Part shown: in pieces, positions 54,159 to 64,000 of the stretch | How positions within the stretch are numbered: the first letter of the stretch is position 1 | How the letters are laid out: the number at the start of each line of letters is the position of its first letter | Source: Trichobilharzia szidati | Taxonomy: Eukaryota > Platyhelminthes > Trematoda > Strigeidida > Schistosomatidae | Direction: 5' to 3' | NCBI GenBank assembly: GCA_944472155.2 | Contig: OX235277.1 | Location: forward strand, 32,064,804 to 32,128,803 | DNA length: 64,000 nt | Notes under the pieces: generated by a model | The model's input: only the letters and a program-made list of their open reading frames with translations | Told to the model about the DNA's origin: nothing | Database searches by the model: none | Position numbers and translations under genes: made by a program

Positions 54159-55448
54159 CTATGTTATGTGGTCTATTTGTGTCCAGCGTTGGTTTGATAA
54201 TGGGGGTCGCCAGGTCAAACAGTGTCTCTCTTTGTGTTTGAAGTTAGTGCTTACAAGAAACAAATGACTATCTGAACAGAACTGTAGGAGACGGTCACCG
54301 TTGTCGGTTCGCTGGCACGGAATTCCGTATGTGCCACCGACATTCTTCTCAGATTGACACAATTTCCCTACTTGGGCATTAAAGTCACCAGCTAAAACGA
54401 CTATATCTGAGCGTTTAGCCTTTCGCAGCAAACTAGACAGCTTTTGGTAGAACTCATCCTTCGTTTCATCCGAACTGTAGTCAGTGGGGGCGTAGGCGGA
54501 GATTACGAAAAGGCATCGGCGGGTAGTGCAGTCCTTTCTCCTTTTCACTGATCCGTTCAGACGGACAGCACACATTCGGCTATCTACCGGGATCCAGTCA
54601 AGTAATGTCTTTTCTGCCCTAGTACTCAAAGCTATCCCAACACTAGCTAATCCTCGTGAGCTAGCTGTGGCATCGCCTGACACCCTCAAGGTGAATTTTG
54701 CAGATTCATCCTGTTGGCCAGGTGGGGTTAGGTGAATAACCACACTTGGGTCTTGTATGCGTGTTTCTGAAACACAACATACATCAATGGCTCGGGATGC
54801 CAGAGTCTTGGCTAGTGATGCTTGTTGTCCTATTTGGCAAAGTGTCCTAACACTAAATGCCCCTACATGAAATTGGTGGCGTGGCTTTAGGAGACTATCG
54901 ATGGTGGTTTTTTGGCTTCTGTCGTTTTCAGTGCACACAGAGTGAAGAGGAAGTGAAGAGCCATTAAGTTGAGGAGTTGCATTAGTAGAAGGAAGGCAAG
55001 ATAATAGAGATGAAGATGAAGACAAAGGTGAGTGAGGATTAGAGAGGTTTCGCGTGCACTTCGGATTGTGAGGGCGATTGTTACTTCCCGGCTGCCCACA
55101 CCGTGGAAGTTGGTTGCGTGACCGCAGAGCCCAGGGGACAACTGCTTGAGGCCGGTCACACACGGTCTGTTTTTGTTTGTTGTTTTTCATTTGGTGTGTC
55201 TCAGTAGCACATTTATCACTTCTGCCCTGTAACACGGCAGTAGGAAGTGAGGTCGTTGTTAATCCGGGCCCCGACCGATCCGGCATGATATTTTGTGATT
55301 TATTTTGAGTCATAGGATTGGGTTGGGTAACTGCTTTTTGTCTAACCGCTATCCAAACAACCTTTCTGCCATGGTAGGACCTACAGGAACATAAGTTCCA
55401 GCCAGTGTAGCTTGTTGGGTCATTGCGGTGTTCAAGCCCGACCACCAC
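54159..55448 (-). pseudogene. RTE-clade LINE E2, N-terminal region and endonuclease
   Basis: 429 codons. A long Ser/Asn/Pro-rich leader (about residues 1-195) precedes an exonuclease-endonuclease-phosphatase domain: FHVGAFSVRTLCQIGQQ (TxNVRTL-like start, with Asn changed to Ser), DVCCVSETRIQDPS (catalytic Glu), LFVISAYAPTDYSS, VVLAGDFNAQVGKL (catalytic Asp/Asn), and QRWTQIDHIT at the end. The SDH histidine lies beyond the break and is deleted. The frame may open further upstream to about 55531 (MKSLYSLNVRYFGLCMTEKA). Intact reading frame suggests a relatively young copy apart from the deletion. Confidence 0.9.
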
Positions 55449-55539
55449 ATCAAGGTAGCAGCTTTCGGTCGGGCTTTCTCAGTCATACACAAGCCGAAAT
55501 ATCTGACATTTAGACTATATAAGCTTTTCATTGGTTTGT

Positions 55540-56245
55540 CTAACTAATGGGAAATGGCTTTCTTGAATCACGTATAATGATTCAATATAACCTTCTGACA
55601 CCGACCAAAATGTATAAAGATGGCATTATAGACGAAGTGGTCTGTATAGACACAAAAAATAGAACCAGATCACGTCAACAAAAAGTCTAAAACATTTAGA
55701 GTCAATGACAGTAGGCTATCAAGTTTTTGTCTGCCCTGAAGTGTGTATACCCCGAAAAATTCAGTTTCTCGACGATGCTGACCAAGGTGCCGGTTCAACA
55801 ATAGCGTCCCAAGGGATGCAAACGCACGAGTGACCTTCAGACGACCAGTCATAAAATTGAGGAATTTTTGCACAAAAATTGACGTTTACTTACAAGAAAA
55901 TGTATGAAAACACACTCAAAAGGTTATCTTTCTCTGACATGACTTAAAAATACGTCTCAGTTTTAATGAGGAGTATCAGTTACTATGTTGGACTAGTTTC
56001 TGTACATGTATTCACCGAGGTGACTAAAGATGAGTTGTTTTTGTGAATCTTTTATCTCTTTTATCTTGTTGTGCAGTCTTTCCCAAAAGCCCTCGGTTGA
56101 ATTACTAGGGTTTCCAGTAAGAGGATCGACAACCGGTTTACTCTGACTGGAAGTTATGAGTTTCGGATGGAGTACCGCAAAATTTAAAACCTTTGTAAGT
56201 ATAAGATCGACAAAAATCGTATAAAGTATGAGAGGCAGTTAGTAC
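55540..56245. other. 5' flank of E2 and unassigned DNA
   Basis: May include the E2 5'UTR. A 67-codon minus frame (55670-55873) reads NFMTGRLKVTRAFASLGTLL without a recognised domain. It resembles an antisense SPSLGR-type repeat, but I could not place it. Confidence 0.35.
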
Positions 56246-56249
56246 TGGA

Positions 56250-57963
56250 TTGTGTGCATTATCCAAAAAGACTACTCGTATATCAAACGCAGGACTAAAA
56301 CTAGCAGTGGTATACCGTCCCTCATCAGCAACACTGGAAAGGCGAGAGTCAGACGAAACAAAAGCTGTAGAGCTCTTGGAATACTTTTACGACGTTTTTT
56401 CGCCTATTCGTACCACTCATGGGTGGAGCGAGGTCACTGCTGTAGCCTGTAAAATGCCCACAATTTTGGTAGAGGATGCGGTGGTTCTCAAACTACTGTC
56501 TATGCTGGAGCGAGGTAAATCACCTGGATCTGAGGGACTTCACCCTAGGCTGCTGATCTCCTTGGCGGATATAATAAACATTCCACTTACGAAGATTTTT
56601 CAAATGTCTCGGACACAGGCTAGGCTACCCAGGGACTGGAAAGATGCTTTTACAAGGCCCATCTTCAAAGAGGGGAACAGGCAGTTAGTACTTAACTACC
56701 GGCTTGTAAGTCTTATCTGCATTATAGCAAAGGTATTAGAAACACTAATAAGGGATTGGCTCTTAGCTCATATGGAAAAACATGGCTTACTGGCAGTGGA
56801 TTCGAACCAGGACGACCATGCCTCACAAACTTACTGTTAGCTAGGGAAGACTGGGTCGAAGCCAGGGAAAAGAACCATCTACTGGAGGTTGTCTTTATCG
56901 ACCCTAGTAAAGCACTCGATTAGGTATCCCATTTAGGTCTTCTTAGTATACTCAAACATTTTGGATTAGACTAACGCCTATGTGAGTGGTTTAACGACTA
57001 ACTGACGGATGGAAGGCAGAAGGTAAGGGTTAATGGTGTACTGTCAAGGTGGAAAGCAGTAGTAAGTAGAGTACCTCAGGGAACTGTACTTGGCCCCCTG
57101 CTATTCCTATTATATTTAAATGAAGTGCCGAAAATTCTTACCTCACCTTCCTTATTATTGCCGGACAATACATAAAACCGTAAACAGTAACGATGATAGG
57201 TTGGTTCTACAAAACGATCTAGATAAATTAGCTGAATAGGCCAACCTCTAGAGTCTGGAAATTAATTCCAAGAAAAGCTCGGTAATGAACCTAGGTCAGA
57301 GGTCTTACACGTCATACGTCGTACTCCCTGGGGGACACAGAACTCCCAGGTGTTAAGGGACAAAAAGACTTAGGAATTATTGTAATCCATAACTTAAAAA
57401 CAACGGCAAATCGTAATGCATCCGCAGCTAAGGCTTTTCGAATGCTATGGCCACTTCGAAGGGCTTTCAAACGATTGGACAAGGGCAGGTTCCAAGTACT
57501 CTATGCAACATATGTCAGACCTCACCTAGAATACTGCATGCAAGCAGTGAGTTCATGCTTCAAAGAGGAAGCACATACTCTAGAAAGACTACAGAGGGTA
57601 GGAACCTAATTAATTAGTGGTATCTCGCACATTCCTTATGATAATAGGATGGAGCATTTAAATCTCTTCCCATTATCATACCGAAGGAAGAGAGGCGACT
57701 TAATTTTGGCATGCTGTATACTAAAGGGTGATATAGGGATTGCCCTTTCAAACCTTTTCCCACCCTCTAAGATACATCTACGAGGTCACCACAAGAAGGT
57801 GCTTAAACCGAAGTCGAAAAAAATACGTGTAGAATTTAGATTCTCTCACAGAGTGGTCAACGACTGGAACTCCTTACCTGATTCAGTAGTAACCGCTCCA
57901 TCGGTGAATGCTTTCAAAGAGAAACTAGATCTCTGCAGACATATATCGCAAGGATTAACATAG
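56250..57963 (+). pseudogene. CR1/Jockey-type LINE L4, RT region
   Basis: Plus-strand order: KAVELLEYFYDVFSPIRTTH, LLSMLERGKSPGSEGLHPRL, LPRDWKDAFTRPIFKEGNRQ, YRLVSLICIIAKVLETLIRD (RT motifs 1-2), LEVVFIDPSKALD (motif A, F to P and D to stop nearby), VPQGTVLGPLLFLLYLNEVP (motif B), a lost YADD (LLPDNT), a thumb, and a C-terminal block at 57649-57963 (MEHLNLFPLSYRRKRGDLIL, VVNDWNSLPDSVVTAPSVNA). Many stops lie between 56836 and 57640. The endonuclease is truncated. It is closer to L3 than to L1 in its C-terminal block. Confidence 0.88.
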
Positions 57964-58053
57964 ACAACAAGAGACTTCTATCTTTATAATCTGAATGTGA
58001 CTACATACCAGGTAAATGTGGATAAGAAAACAAGTTAAAATTAATGTCATCAA
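57964..58053. other. short spacer before hexamer array
   Basis: Probable L4 3'UTR; nothing else is recognised. Confidence 0.3.
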
Positions 58054-58158
58054 CTCTAAATCTATCCATAATCGTAACCCTAACCTTAATCCTAAACCTA
58101 ATTACAACCGTAAATCTACCCCTAATCCTAATTATGACCCTGATCCTAACCCTAACCC
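58054..58158 (+). repeat. degenerate telomere-like hexamer array
   Basis: About 17 hexamer units in phase, most of the form NCCTAA (CCCTAA, TCCTAA, ACCTAA) with single-base variants. Exact CCCTAA units sit at both ends. The reverse strand is (TTAGGN)n, akin to the TTAGGG telomere repeat. The frame across it encodes an Asn-Pro-rich dipeptide run, which is a by-product of the repeat. Confidence 0.75.
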
Positions 58159-58159
58159 C

Positions 58160-58584
58160 TACGAGCTACCAACAAATTGTCCAAACAGCACTTACCGTAA
58201 TTTAGGTGAAACTTGCTCCTAAGTAGGTGAATAGAGTTGATACTTCAGCTATGATAAAGACAGATGCCTTCAGCCAACGACTAGCATGTTTCAGGGTCAT
58301 TGGGGCTTTCCCAATCCAGGGACGCTATTATTGGACTTCGTCTGCTCAACCAGCTATGAAAACCTAAATATGTCTATAAAGATAAGATTTCCGGGAAAAG
58401 GAACCCTAATATTTTACGAAGCCTGCAGTCAATCCAATTACTCATAAAACTGGGTGGAGAACTAAAGTAATTTGTCACAGTTATTTCTCACTTGATGTCT
58501 TTCTCCCCCGAAAATGTTAACGTGTACATGTACTCATTGTTTATCGAGTTCAAAATACCAGTGGCCAATTTAATTAGTTTGATG
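58160..58584. other. no gene recognised
   Basis: Nothing recognisable. Confidence 0.4.
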
Positions 58585-59585
58585 ATTGATCCAATATCCA
58601 ATATCCTGATTACGAGCTAGTATAAACCAGTGATTTCTTTGAGCTCGTTTCTTGATTGTAAGGTAGAGGTTCCAGATCTTCGGTGAACTTATGCGTACTA
58701 AATCCCGCCACTCGACTGCTTTAGCTCTGGTAGACTCCAAGAGGAGTGGTGCGAGGATTGGTCAAGATGTGGTTTGTAGTGTGCAGTATGTTTGGACTCA
58801 GTTGCTGCCGTGAATGGAGTTTGACCTAACTCGAGTTAGGGATCCCGTTGGTCATTCGGTGTAGTCATAAAAGCAGAATAGTAATAATAATAATAGGTTG
58901 TAGTGTAGATAATATAGGTTGAGATAAGTGAAATAATAAAGGTGACCTAAGGGAAAGATAGAGTAGTCGGTACAGTGAGAGAAGACAGAACGGGTCGTGG
59001 GGATTTAGCTTGTATGCTTATCCATTGACAGTGTGGTTTTAAATTTTAAGAGGATAAGCCATTGAGACACATACCATGCATTTGTGCATGATTGTCCAGC
59101 TTCCGCCTAAAAGTCTCCATAGATGGCGCTGTAGTCACGGCCGCCAGTAAAGCGTTCCAGAGACGCCAATTCGAAGCGAAAAGAAATGTGAGCGCACTCG
59201 AGTCTTTGGTCTGTTGTGCTATACTTAGCGGGTTACCTCTTGGAAGCCTATAATCACTTAATGGCAGGATGCTTTTATTAGGGTGGGCCTGGTCATTTAA
59301 GATCTTACGGACGGTGATGAGGTCTCTCCTGTGACTACGGTAACTAAGTGTGAAAAGACTTAATTTCTTCAGTCTTTCCTCATATGATTTGTTGCGGAGG
59401 CCGATCTGGACACTTTCTAGAATGTTAGCATCCCTTTTGAGTAGCGGAGGAGTAATGATATTCTGCACCTCAAGGAGTGGCCTCACGTATGTCGTATACA
59501 ACCTTAAAAATAGTTCGGGAGTAAGAGCTCCCAGCTGCCTATGCATAAAGTGTATAGTTGCGTTAGCTTGGGTGACGTCCCTCGA
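58585..59585 (-). pseudogene. CR1-type LINE L1b, 5'-truncated C-terminus and 3'UTR
   Basis: The frame 59046-59546 is a close relative of the end of L1: HRQLGALTPELFLRLYTTYV, PPLLKRDANILESVQIGLRN, SYEERLKKLSLFTLSYRSH, LPRGNPLSIAQQT, then WNALLAAVTTAPSMETF. A short in-frame deletion follows ESVQ relative to L1. The 3'UTR (58585-59045) matches those at 13225 and 59738 and ends in ATCCAATATCCAATAT (plus strand). The 5' break is near 59585. Confidence 0.88.
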
Positions 59586-59737
59586 TAAAAAACGACTATC
59601 ATTACTTTAGCTCAATAAAATATGCTTTCAATTTGGACATTGGTTAACTTATTATGTGACAAATTGACAGAAAATAAAACCACTTCTCACGAACAGAGAA
59701 CTTACTTAGGAAAAGGTTACGCACAATCGAATTCTGG
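59586..59737. other. spacer between two CR1 copies
   Basis: AT-rich, not matched to either element. It separates two same-orientation insertions of one family. Confidence 0.4.
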
Positions 59738-60276
59738 CGCCAATCCAATATCCAATATCTTTTTACGAGCTAGTATAAACCAATTTGATTTCTTTGCGCT
59801 CGCCTCTTGATTGTAAGGTAGAGGTTCCTGATCTTTGGTAAACGTCTGTGTAGCTCGTCCCGCCACTCGACTGTCGTAGCTTTGGTTGACTCCAACAGGA
59901 GTAGTGCTGAGATTAATTATATGGCGTCTGTAGTATGAAGTGTGTTAAGACTGTTACTACTGTGAATGGAGTTGATCCTTTCACCAGTTAGTCTTTCGGT
60001 ATCGTCGTCAATGGAAAAGAGATAATAATAATAATAATAGATATAATTAGTAAAGGTATTCAGACTAACAGACAGAGAAAAAAATAAGAAAACGTAACAA
60101 CAGTCAGTCAACCGGTATACATATATATATAATATATACCAGTAATAATGATAATAATAATAATAACAATAATAATAATAAGTGTAGTTAAAGCTGTCAG
60201 GAGAGTAAGACTGAAGGGAATGTGAAGAAGTAAAACGACCAGTTTAATTGTCTATCTTTGAATGGTATATGCGATT
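59738..60276 (-). other. 3'UTR of CR1-type LINE L1
   Basis: Follows the ORF2 stop at 60277. Contains AT-rich microsatellites ((AT)n near 60119-60135, (AAT)n near 60145-60180). On the minus strand it ends in GATATTGGATATTGGAT. Short tandem 3' tails rather than poly(A) are typical of CR1-clade LINEs. Confidence 0.8.
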
Positions 60277-63225
60277 TTAAGGGGATAGGCCATTTGGATA
60301 CAGTCCTTGTGTCACTGCAAGGTTGTCCAGCCTTCGCTTAAAGGCGTCCACAGATGGTGCCATAGCTACATCTGCCGGTAAGGAATTCCAGGGACGGCAA
60401 ACCCGCAGGGAAAAGAAGTGGGAGCGCACCCGGGTCCTTGCCCTCTGATGAGCTATCCTTCTGGGATTTCCACGAGGGAGCCTATACCTGCTCAATGGCA
60501 GAACACCTTTGTTCGGGTGATTCTGATCATTTGTTATTTTGTAGGCAGTAATTAAATCCCCCCTCAGGCGACGGTAACTGAGTGTGAATAGGCCTAATTT
60601 CTTCAGCCTTTCGTCATATGGTTTATTTCGGAGACCAACCACTCCTTTTGTTGCCCGTCTTTGGGCTCTTTCCAAGAGGTTGGCGTCTCTTTTAAGCAGT
60701 GGGGGTGCAATGATATTATGCACTTCAAGATGCGGTCTGACGTATGTTTTATACAACCTTAGAAAGAGCTCAGGAGTGAGTGCACCTAATTGTCTATGTG
60801 TAAAGTGTATGACCGCATATGCCCTCGCTACATCCCCCGTGTAATTTACGCTTGTGTCCATTTTCTCCGCTAGAACTAGACCTAAGTCACGTTCCGACAT
60901 TGTGCAGGACAAGGTTTCATTGCACAAGGTGTAACTTGCATTCTGCAGTCTACAGGTGTTTAACTTCACTACTTTGCACTTTTTCAGGTTGAAAGTCATT
61001 CCACTGGTTACCGCCCAGTCTTCCAGAAGCCTTAGATCTGCCTGCAGCCTATCTGAGTCCTCCGGACACTTTACCGCCCTCCATATCTTTACGTCATCAG
61101 CGTATAGAAGAGTCGGGCAGTTTAGACGGCATGGTAAATCATTGATAAAAATCAAGAACATCAGTGGTCCCAGGATAGAACCCTGCGACACTCCTGATGA
61201 CGAGCTGTGCCAAGATGATCGGACTCGGTTGACCTTGGTGCAAAATTGCCTTTCAGTTAGGTAGTCCTTCAACCATGACAGAAGTGGTTTACCTAGACCT
61301 ACCTGGCTTATTTTGTGTAGGAGAAGGTCATGGTGAACAGTGTCAAATGCCTTCTCAAAGTCTAGAAAGATCACATGGACAGGAACATTCATATCCCAGC
61401 ATGATGTCCAATCGTCCCAAGCTGATAATAAGTTAGTGACGCAGGATCTTCCTTTCCTGAAACCGTGTTGGGCTTCATGGAGTATTTTAGACCTATCCAG
61501 ATATTCCCTGATGTGATCATCAATAATACTTTCCAGTACTTTCGATACCACTGGGAGTAGAGCTACTGGTCTATAACTGGTGGGATTTTGCCTATCCCCA
61601 CCCTTGAAGATCGGAGAAAGGATGCTTCTTTTCCATTCCTTTGGCAGTTTCCCCGATTCCATGGAGTGTTGGAACAAGTCGCATAAAGGCCTACAGAGAG
61701 CTTCGGCGCACTGTTTCAGAACAGATGGCCTGATGTCATCACAACCTGGGGACTTCCCAGGTATAAGTCGCTGCAGCTTTCTCAGTACTATTGCAGGGTT
61801 TATTTGAGGGGTGGCTATTTGGTCTTCCTCCTGTGAAATAGTCATGCCACCATTTTGGTTCGTAACGGTAATACCCACATTGCTGTTTAGCTGTTTGGCG
61901 AAGGCTAAACTGAATGTTTCAGCCATCTCCAGACTAGTGAGATATTGACCGTTTTGGCCTACTAAGGCGCAAGCCCCTTGGTTGGTTGGTTTCCTTTCCG
62001 ACATGAATCGGTACAAATTCTTCGGGTTTGCCAGGAGTTTTTTAGCAAGGTTAGCCTGGAATGACCTTCTGTCCCTCCTGACTCTTGCATTGCACCGGTT
62101 CCTGAGTTCCAGGTATGCATCATGGTCGATCTGGCTTCCAGATACGCGCCACGTAAACCAAGCCTTCCTCTTTGCTTGCAGAATACGCTGCGTGCCTCTC
62201 TTTAACCATGATGATTTTCTTTTTGGCTGTGCTGTGACTAAAGGGACGGTATCCGAGATCGTTGTATGAATAATCTTTTTTACCGCTTCCCAGTGTTCAT
62301 CCACAGACAGCTCATCCCATGCTAAGGGCCAGTCTGCATCGAACAAGAGCCTCCGCATTTCAGCGTAGTCAGCCTTGCTGTAACACAGACATGGTTGCGT
62401 AGCGTCCCACTGCAAGTGCTCACGGAGAACGAGGTCGAAACCTATGACTGCATGGTCACTACTTCCTAGAGGAGTCATGACCTGGACCTTTTCGACGAGT
62501 AGTTGGTCACTAGTTAGAATGTAGTCTAGTTTTGATGACTTTCCACTAGGGCCCCACCTAGTGTCGTCTCCAACATTCTCAGTCAGTCCCGTGTCCCGAA
62601 TAGCTTGCAGTAGATTTCGGCCGAATTTTCCCTTAGCATACCCCGAGCCAAGGTTCAGTGATGGGGCATTGAAATCTCCAGCAATGGTGATTTGGTCATA
62701 GCCCAAGTCTCGTATCCCTGTGATAGTGCTGAGCAGTAGCTGATTGTGCTCTGCCCCACAGGTGGGAGATCGGTAGATGCCACCAAGTAAATGCTTGGTG
62801 TGGCCTACGGTGAAATGACACCATATGGAGTCTGGGAGTTCAATAAGTGGTGGGTCCGTTGCGCGAACACATTTAAGTTGCCTATCAAAGTATATGGCAA
62901 CTCCCCCTCCTTCCTTATTGTCCCTGTCTCTCCTGACCAAAACCATATCACCTATACTGATTTCATTATCGGCGATAGTGGGGGTTAGCCATGTTTCGGT
63001 GAGAATGATTATTTTCAGTTGTAGGTGTGCTTGGAGATTTCGGAGTTCACCTATTTTTACTCTCAGCCCCCTCACATTGCTATACAGGCAGCTGACAGTG
63101 AGTCTTACAACCTCAGCGTGTTGTGGGGTAGTTGACGTGAAGCTATCTGCTGGTAGGGAACTTAGTGTTGGGACTAATTGGCCAGTTCCGATGGAACCGG
63201 CCCATTGTGGTTTTTTCCCTTGGAT
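60277..63225 (-). CDS. CR1-type LINE L1 ORF2: endonuclease-reverse transcriptase, intact
   Basis: Open for 982 codons from just after a TAA at 63226-63228. No ATG occurs in the first 50 codons; the first conserved residues are TVSCLYSNVRGLRVKIGELR. Numbering from the GTG at 63075: endonuclease 1-215 (LTETWL with E27, AGDFNA 132-137, SSKLDYILTS, SSDHAVIGFD with D207/H208) and RT about 470-700 (PTSYRPVALLPVVSKVLE, LDFEKAFD 571-578, SSGVSQGSILGP from 626, LLYADDVKIW with YADD 658-661). A C-terminal region follows (YVRPHLEVHNIIAPPLLKRD, WNSLPADVAMAPSVDAF). All catalytic motifs look intact. It makes the protein for target-primed reverse transcription. The frame is -1 to ORF1; see the frameshift signal. 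Possibly still competent apart from the truncated ORF1. Confidence 0.95.
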   Translation of the reverse strand: MQGKKPQWAGSIGTGQLVPTLSSLPADSFTSTTPQHAEVVRLTVSCLYSNVRGLRVKIGELRNLQAHLQLKIIILTETWLTPTIADNEISIGDMVLVRRDRDNKEGGGVAIYFDRQLKCVRATDPPLIELPDSIWCHFTVGHTKHLLGGIYRSPTCGAEHNQLLLSTITGIRDLGYDQITIAGDFNAPSLNLGSGYAKGKFGRNLLQAIRDTGLTENVGDDTRWGPSGKSSKLDYILTSDQLLVEKVQVMTPLGSSDHAVIGFDLVLREHLQWDATQPCLCYSKADYAEMRRLLFDADWPLAWDELSVDEHWEAVKKIIHTTISDTVPLVTAQPKRKSSWLKRGTQRILQAKRKAWFTWRVSGSQIDHDAYLELRNRCNARVRRDRRSFQANLAKKLLANPKNLYRFMSERKPTNQGACALVGQNGQYLTSLEMAETFSLAFAKQLNSNVGITVTNQNGGMTISQEEDQIATPQINPAIVLRKLQRLIPGKSPGCDDIRPSVLKQCAEALCRPLCDLFQHSMESGKLPKEWKRSILSPIFKGGDRQNPTSYRPVALLPVVSKVLESIIDDHIREYLDRSKILHEAQHGFRKGRSCVTNLLSAWDDWTSCWDMNVPVHVIFLDFEKAFDTVHHDLLLHKISQVGLGKPLLSWLKDYLTERQFCTKVNRVRSSWHSSSSGVSQGSILGPLMFLIFINDLPCRLNCPTLLYADDVKIWRAVKCPEDSDRLQADLRLLEDWAVTSGMTFNLKKCKVVKLNTCRLQNASYTLCNETLSCTMSERDLGLVLAEKMDTSVNYTGDVARAYAVIHFTHRQLGALTPELFLRLYKTYVRPHLEVHNIIAPPLLKRDANLLERAQRRATKGVVGLRNKPYDERLKKLGLFTLSYRRLRGDLITAYKITNDQNHPNKGVLPLSRYRLPRGNPRRIAHQRARTRVRSHFFSLRVCRPWNSLPADVAMAPSVDAFKRRLDNLAVTQGLYPNGLSP

Positions 63226-63541
63226 TTAGGCAGGACACTTGGGTGGCACAGACTGTTATTCTCAGAACTACATCGCTCGAGTGTCACTGAAGCTTGGGGA
63301 CGTATTAAAGCCTCAGTTTGCTGCCTCCTTATGGTTCGAGGTCTGCTTTCGCAACATCGGATGTTTCCTCCCAATTTCCCCTTGATCTCATACCACCGTT
63401 GAAGTGTTATGGCCAACTGCTCTGGGGAGTTGAATGTGACACTAAGCAGCCTTGCGGAGCTAATCAGTGTGAGATGAGCGGGGCGAGGTAGTCGGTAAAC
63501 GGAGATGGCTCCAGAAGCGCCAAGGGCCATCTGAGACGCCA
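63174..63541 (-). pseudogene. CR1-type LINE L1 ORF1, 5'-truncated C-terminal part
   Basis: Open to a TAG at 63174-63176. The element-derived part starts near 63541 (MALGASGAISVYRLPRPAHL) and continues LLSVTFNSPEQLAITLQRWY, NIRCCESRPRTIRRQQTEA, and ends KGKNHNGPVPSELAN. Homologous to the end of ORF1 of L2 at 26.3-26.5 kb. Codons upstream of 63541 (to 63635) lie in flanking DNA. The PHD finger and most of ORF1 are missing, so this copy arose by 5'-truncated insertion. Confidence 0.85.
63180..63216 (-). promoter_or_regulatory. putative programmed -1 ribosomal frameshift signal
   Basis: Minus strand, in ORF1 phase: GG A AAA AAC, the slippery heptamer, at 63216-63210. A 7-nt spacer CACAATG follows (63209-63203). 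A perfect 10-bp stem comes next (GGCCGGTTCC, 63202-63193, pairing GGAACTGGCC, 63189-63180, one G-U pair) with an ATC loop. The ORF1 stop follows 3 nt later. It lies inside the window in which ORF1 and the -1 frame are both open (63177-63225). A ribosome slipping here would make an ORF1-ORF2 fusion. Confidence 0.7.
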
Positions 63542-64000
63542 GTGTGTTGTAATATTCAATATCTTCCCTGAGACTTGTATAAAGCGGTTTAATTATGACG
63601 ACAAAATGCCACTGATTAGTGATGAATTTCCGCATATGGAGTTAAGGCTATAAATTCTCTCACTTTAAGTGGACGCTGAGCACTATTGGGCTACACTGAA
63701 ATGACTAAGTTTTGGAATAGCTTGCATTATTTGTGTTAAATAATCTGAAGGCTGAATCGTTCACTGTGGATGTAAGTGTCTGAAGAATGATTCAGTGGCA
63801 TTAGGAAAATCCTCGAAATACCAACTCATTTAGGAGACATCCAGGTGATTTAAAACAAACGTAAAAGTTTGTAATCTGAGTAGAATTCAATCCTTTGATA
63901 TTTGTCTTATTAAATGCAAATTTCCCTGTGGATGACACAAATGGATACATAAAAAAATCGTGAGTATCGGCACAACTGCACCTGACATGTTTTTAATGAG
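63542..64000. other. no gene recognised
   Basis: Flanking DNA upstream of L1. Nothing recognisable. Confidence 0.45.

Noticed and set aside
54526..55159. Several overlapping frames around 54.5-55.2 kb
   Set aside because: They are other-frame shadows of the RTE endonuclease and its leader.
58016..58222. Asn-Pro repeat peptide resembling a secreted low-complexity antigen
   Set aside because: The periodicity is six bases from the telomere-like hexamers, and codon three-base structure adds nothing.

Overview
The window reads as nuclear DNA of a blood fluke, most likely a Schistosoma species. It is AT-rich with sparse coding sequence. It is packed with degraded retroelements of the kinds that dominate schistosome genomes: RTE-clade and CR1/Jockey-type LINEs, Penelope-like elements (PLEs) with GIY-YIG endonucleases, Ty3/Gypsy fragments and tRNA-derived SINE-like repeats. 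The genus call rests on family recognition, not on a database search. There are no bacterial-type operons, CRISPR arrays or rRNA genes, and I found no convincing functional tRNA gene.

Layout. 1-13 kb: mostly unassigned AT-rich DNA with SINE-like repeats, two RTE 3' fragments, one unassigned open frame (9.6-9.8 kb) and a PLE GIY-YIG fragment (10.6-11.5 kb). 13-18 kb: LINE debris, comprising an orphan CR1 3'UTR, an RTE tail, a CR1 deletion derivative, and two further LINE RT pieces on opposite strands. 19.6-23.2 kb: a PLE bounded by ~212-bp inverted repeats, a Gypsy RNase H-integrase fragment, and two direct copies of a ~400-bp repeat that match base for base over ~380 bp. 23.6-27.7 kb: a long broken CR1 (ORF1 with PHD-like finger, ORF2 with endonuclease and RT) joined to the tail of another LINE. 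28.3-30.7 kb: a Gypsy gag-protease-RT-RNase H fragment. 31-37 kb: PLE remains, including the fullest copy, broken by a 335-bp near-perfect palindrome. 37-43 kb: SINEs and RTE fragments. 44.4-45.4 kb: the only convincing host gene, a C2H2 zinc-finger protein. 46-55.5 kb: two large RTE elements and an inverted-repeat PLE. 56-64 kb: more CR1-type LINEs, ending in a copy with an intact ORF2.

The most notable signal is in that last CR1-type LINE. ORF1 and ORF2 overlap by about 50 bp, with ORF2 in the -1 frame and no early ATG. The overlap contains the heptamer A AAA AAC in the correct reading phase, a 7-nt spacer and a perfect 10-bp hairpin with a 3-nt loop, just before the ORF1 stop. This is the textbook layout of a programmed -1 ribosomal frameshift site. 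A related copy at 24-27.7 kb lost exactly this segment and has the two ORFs in one frame.

Other structures worth attention are three independent inverted-repeat arrangements in PLEs, a conserved hammerhead-like motif at PLE ends, a 12-bp target-site duplication around a 5'-truncated RTE, and a degenerate telomere-like hexamer array.
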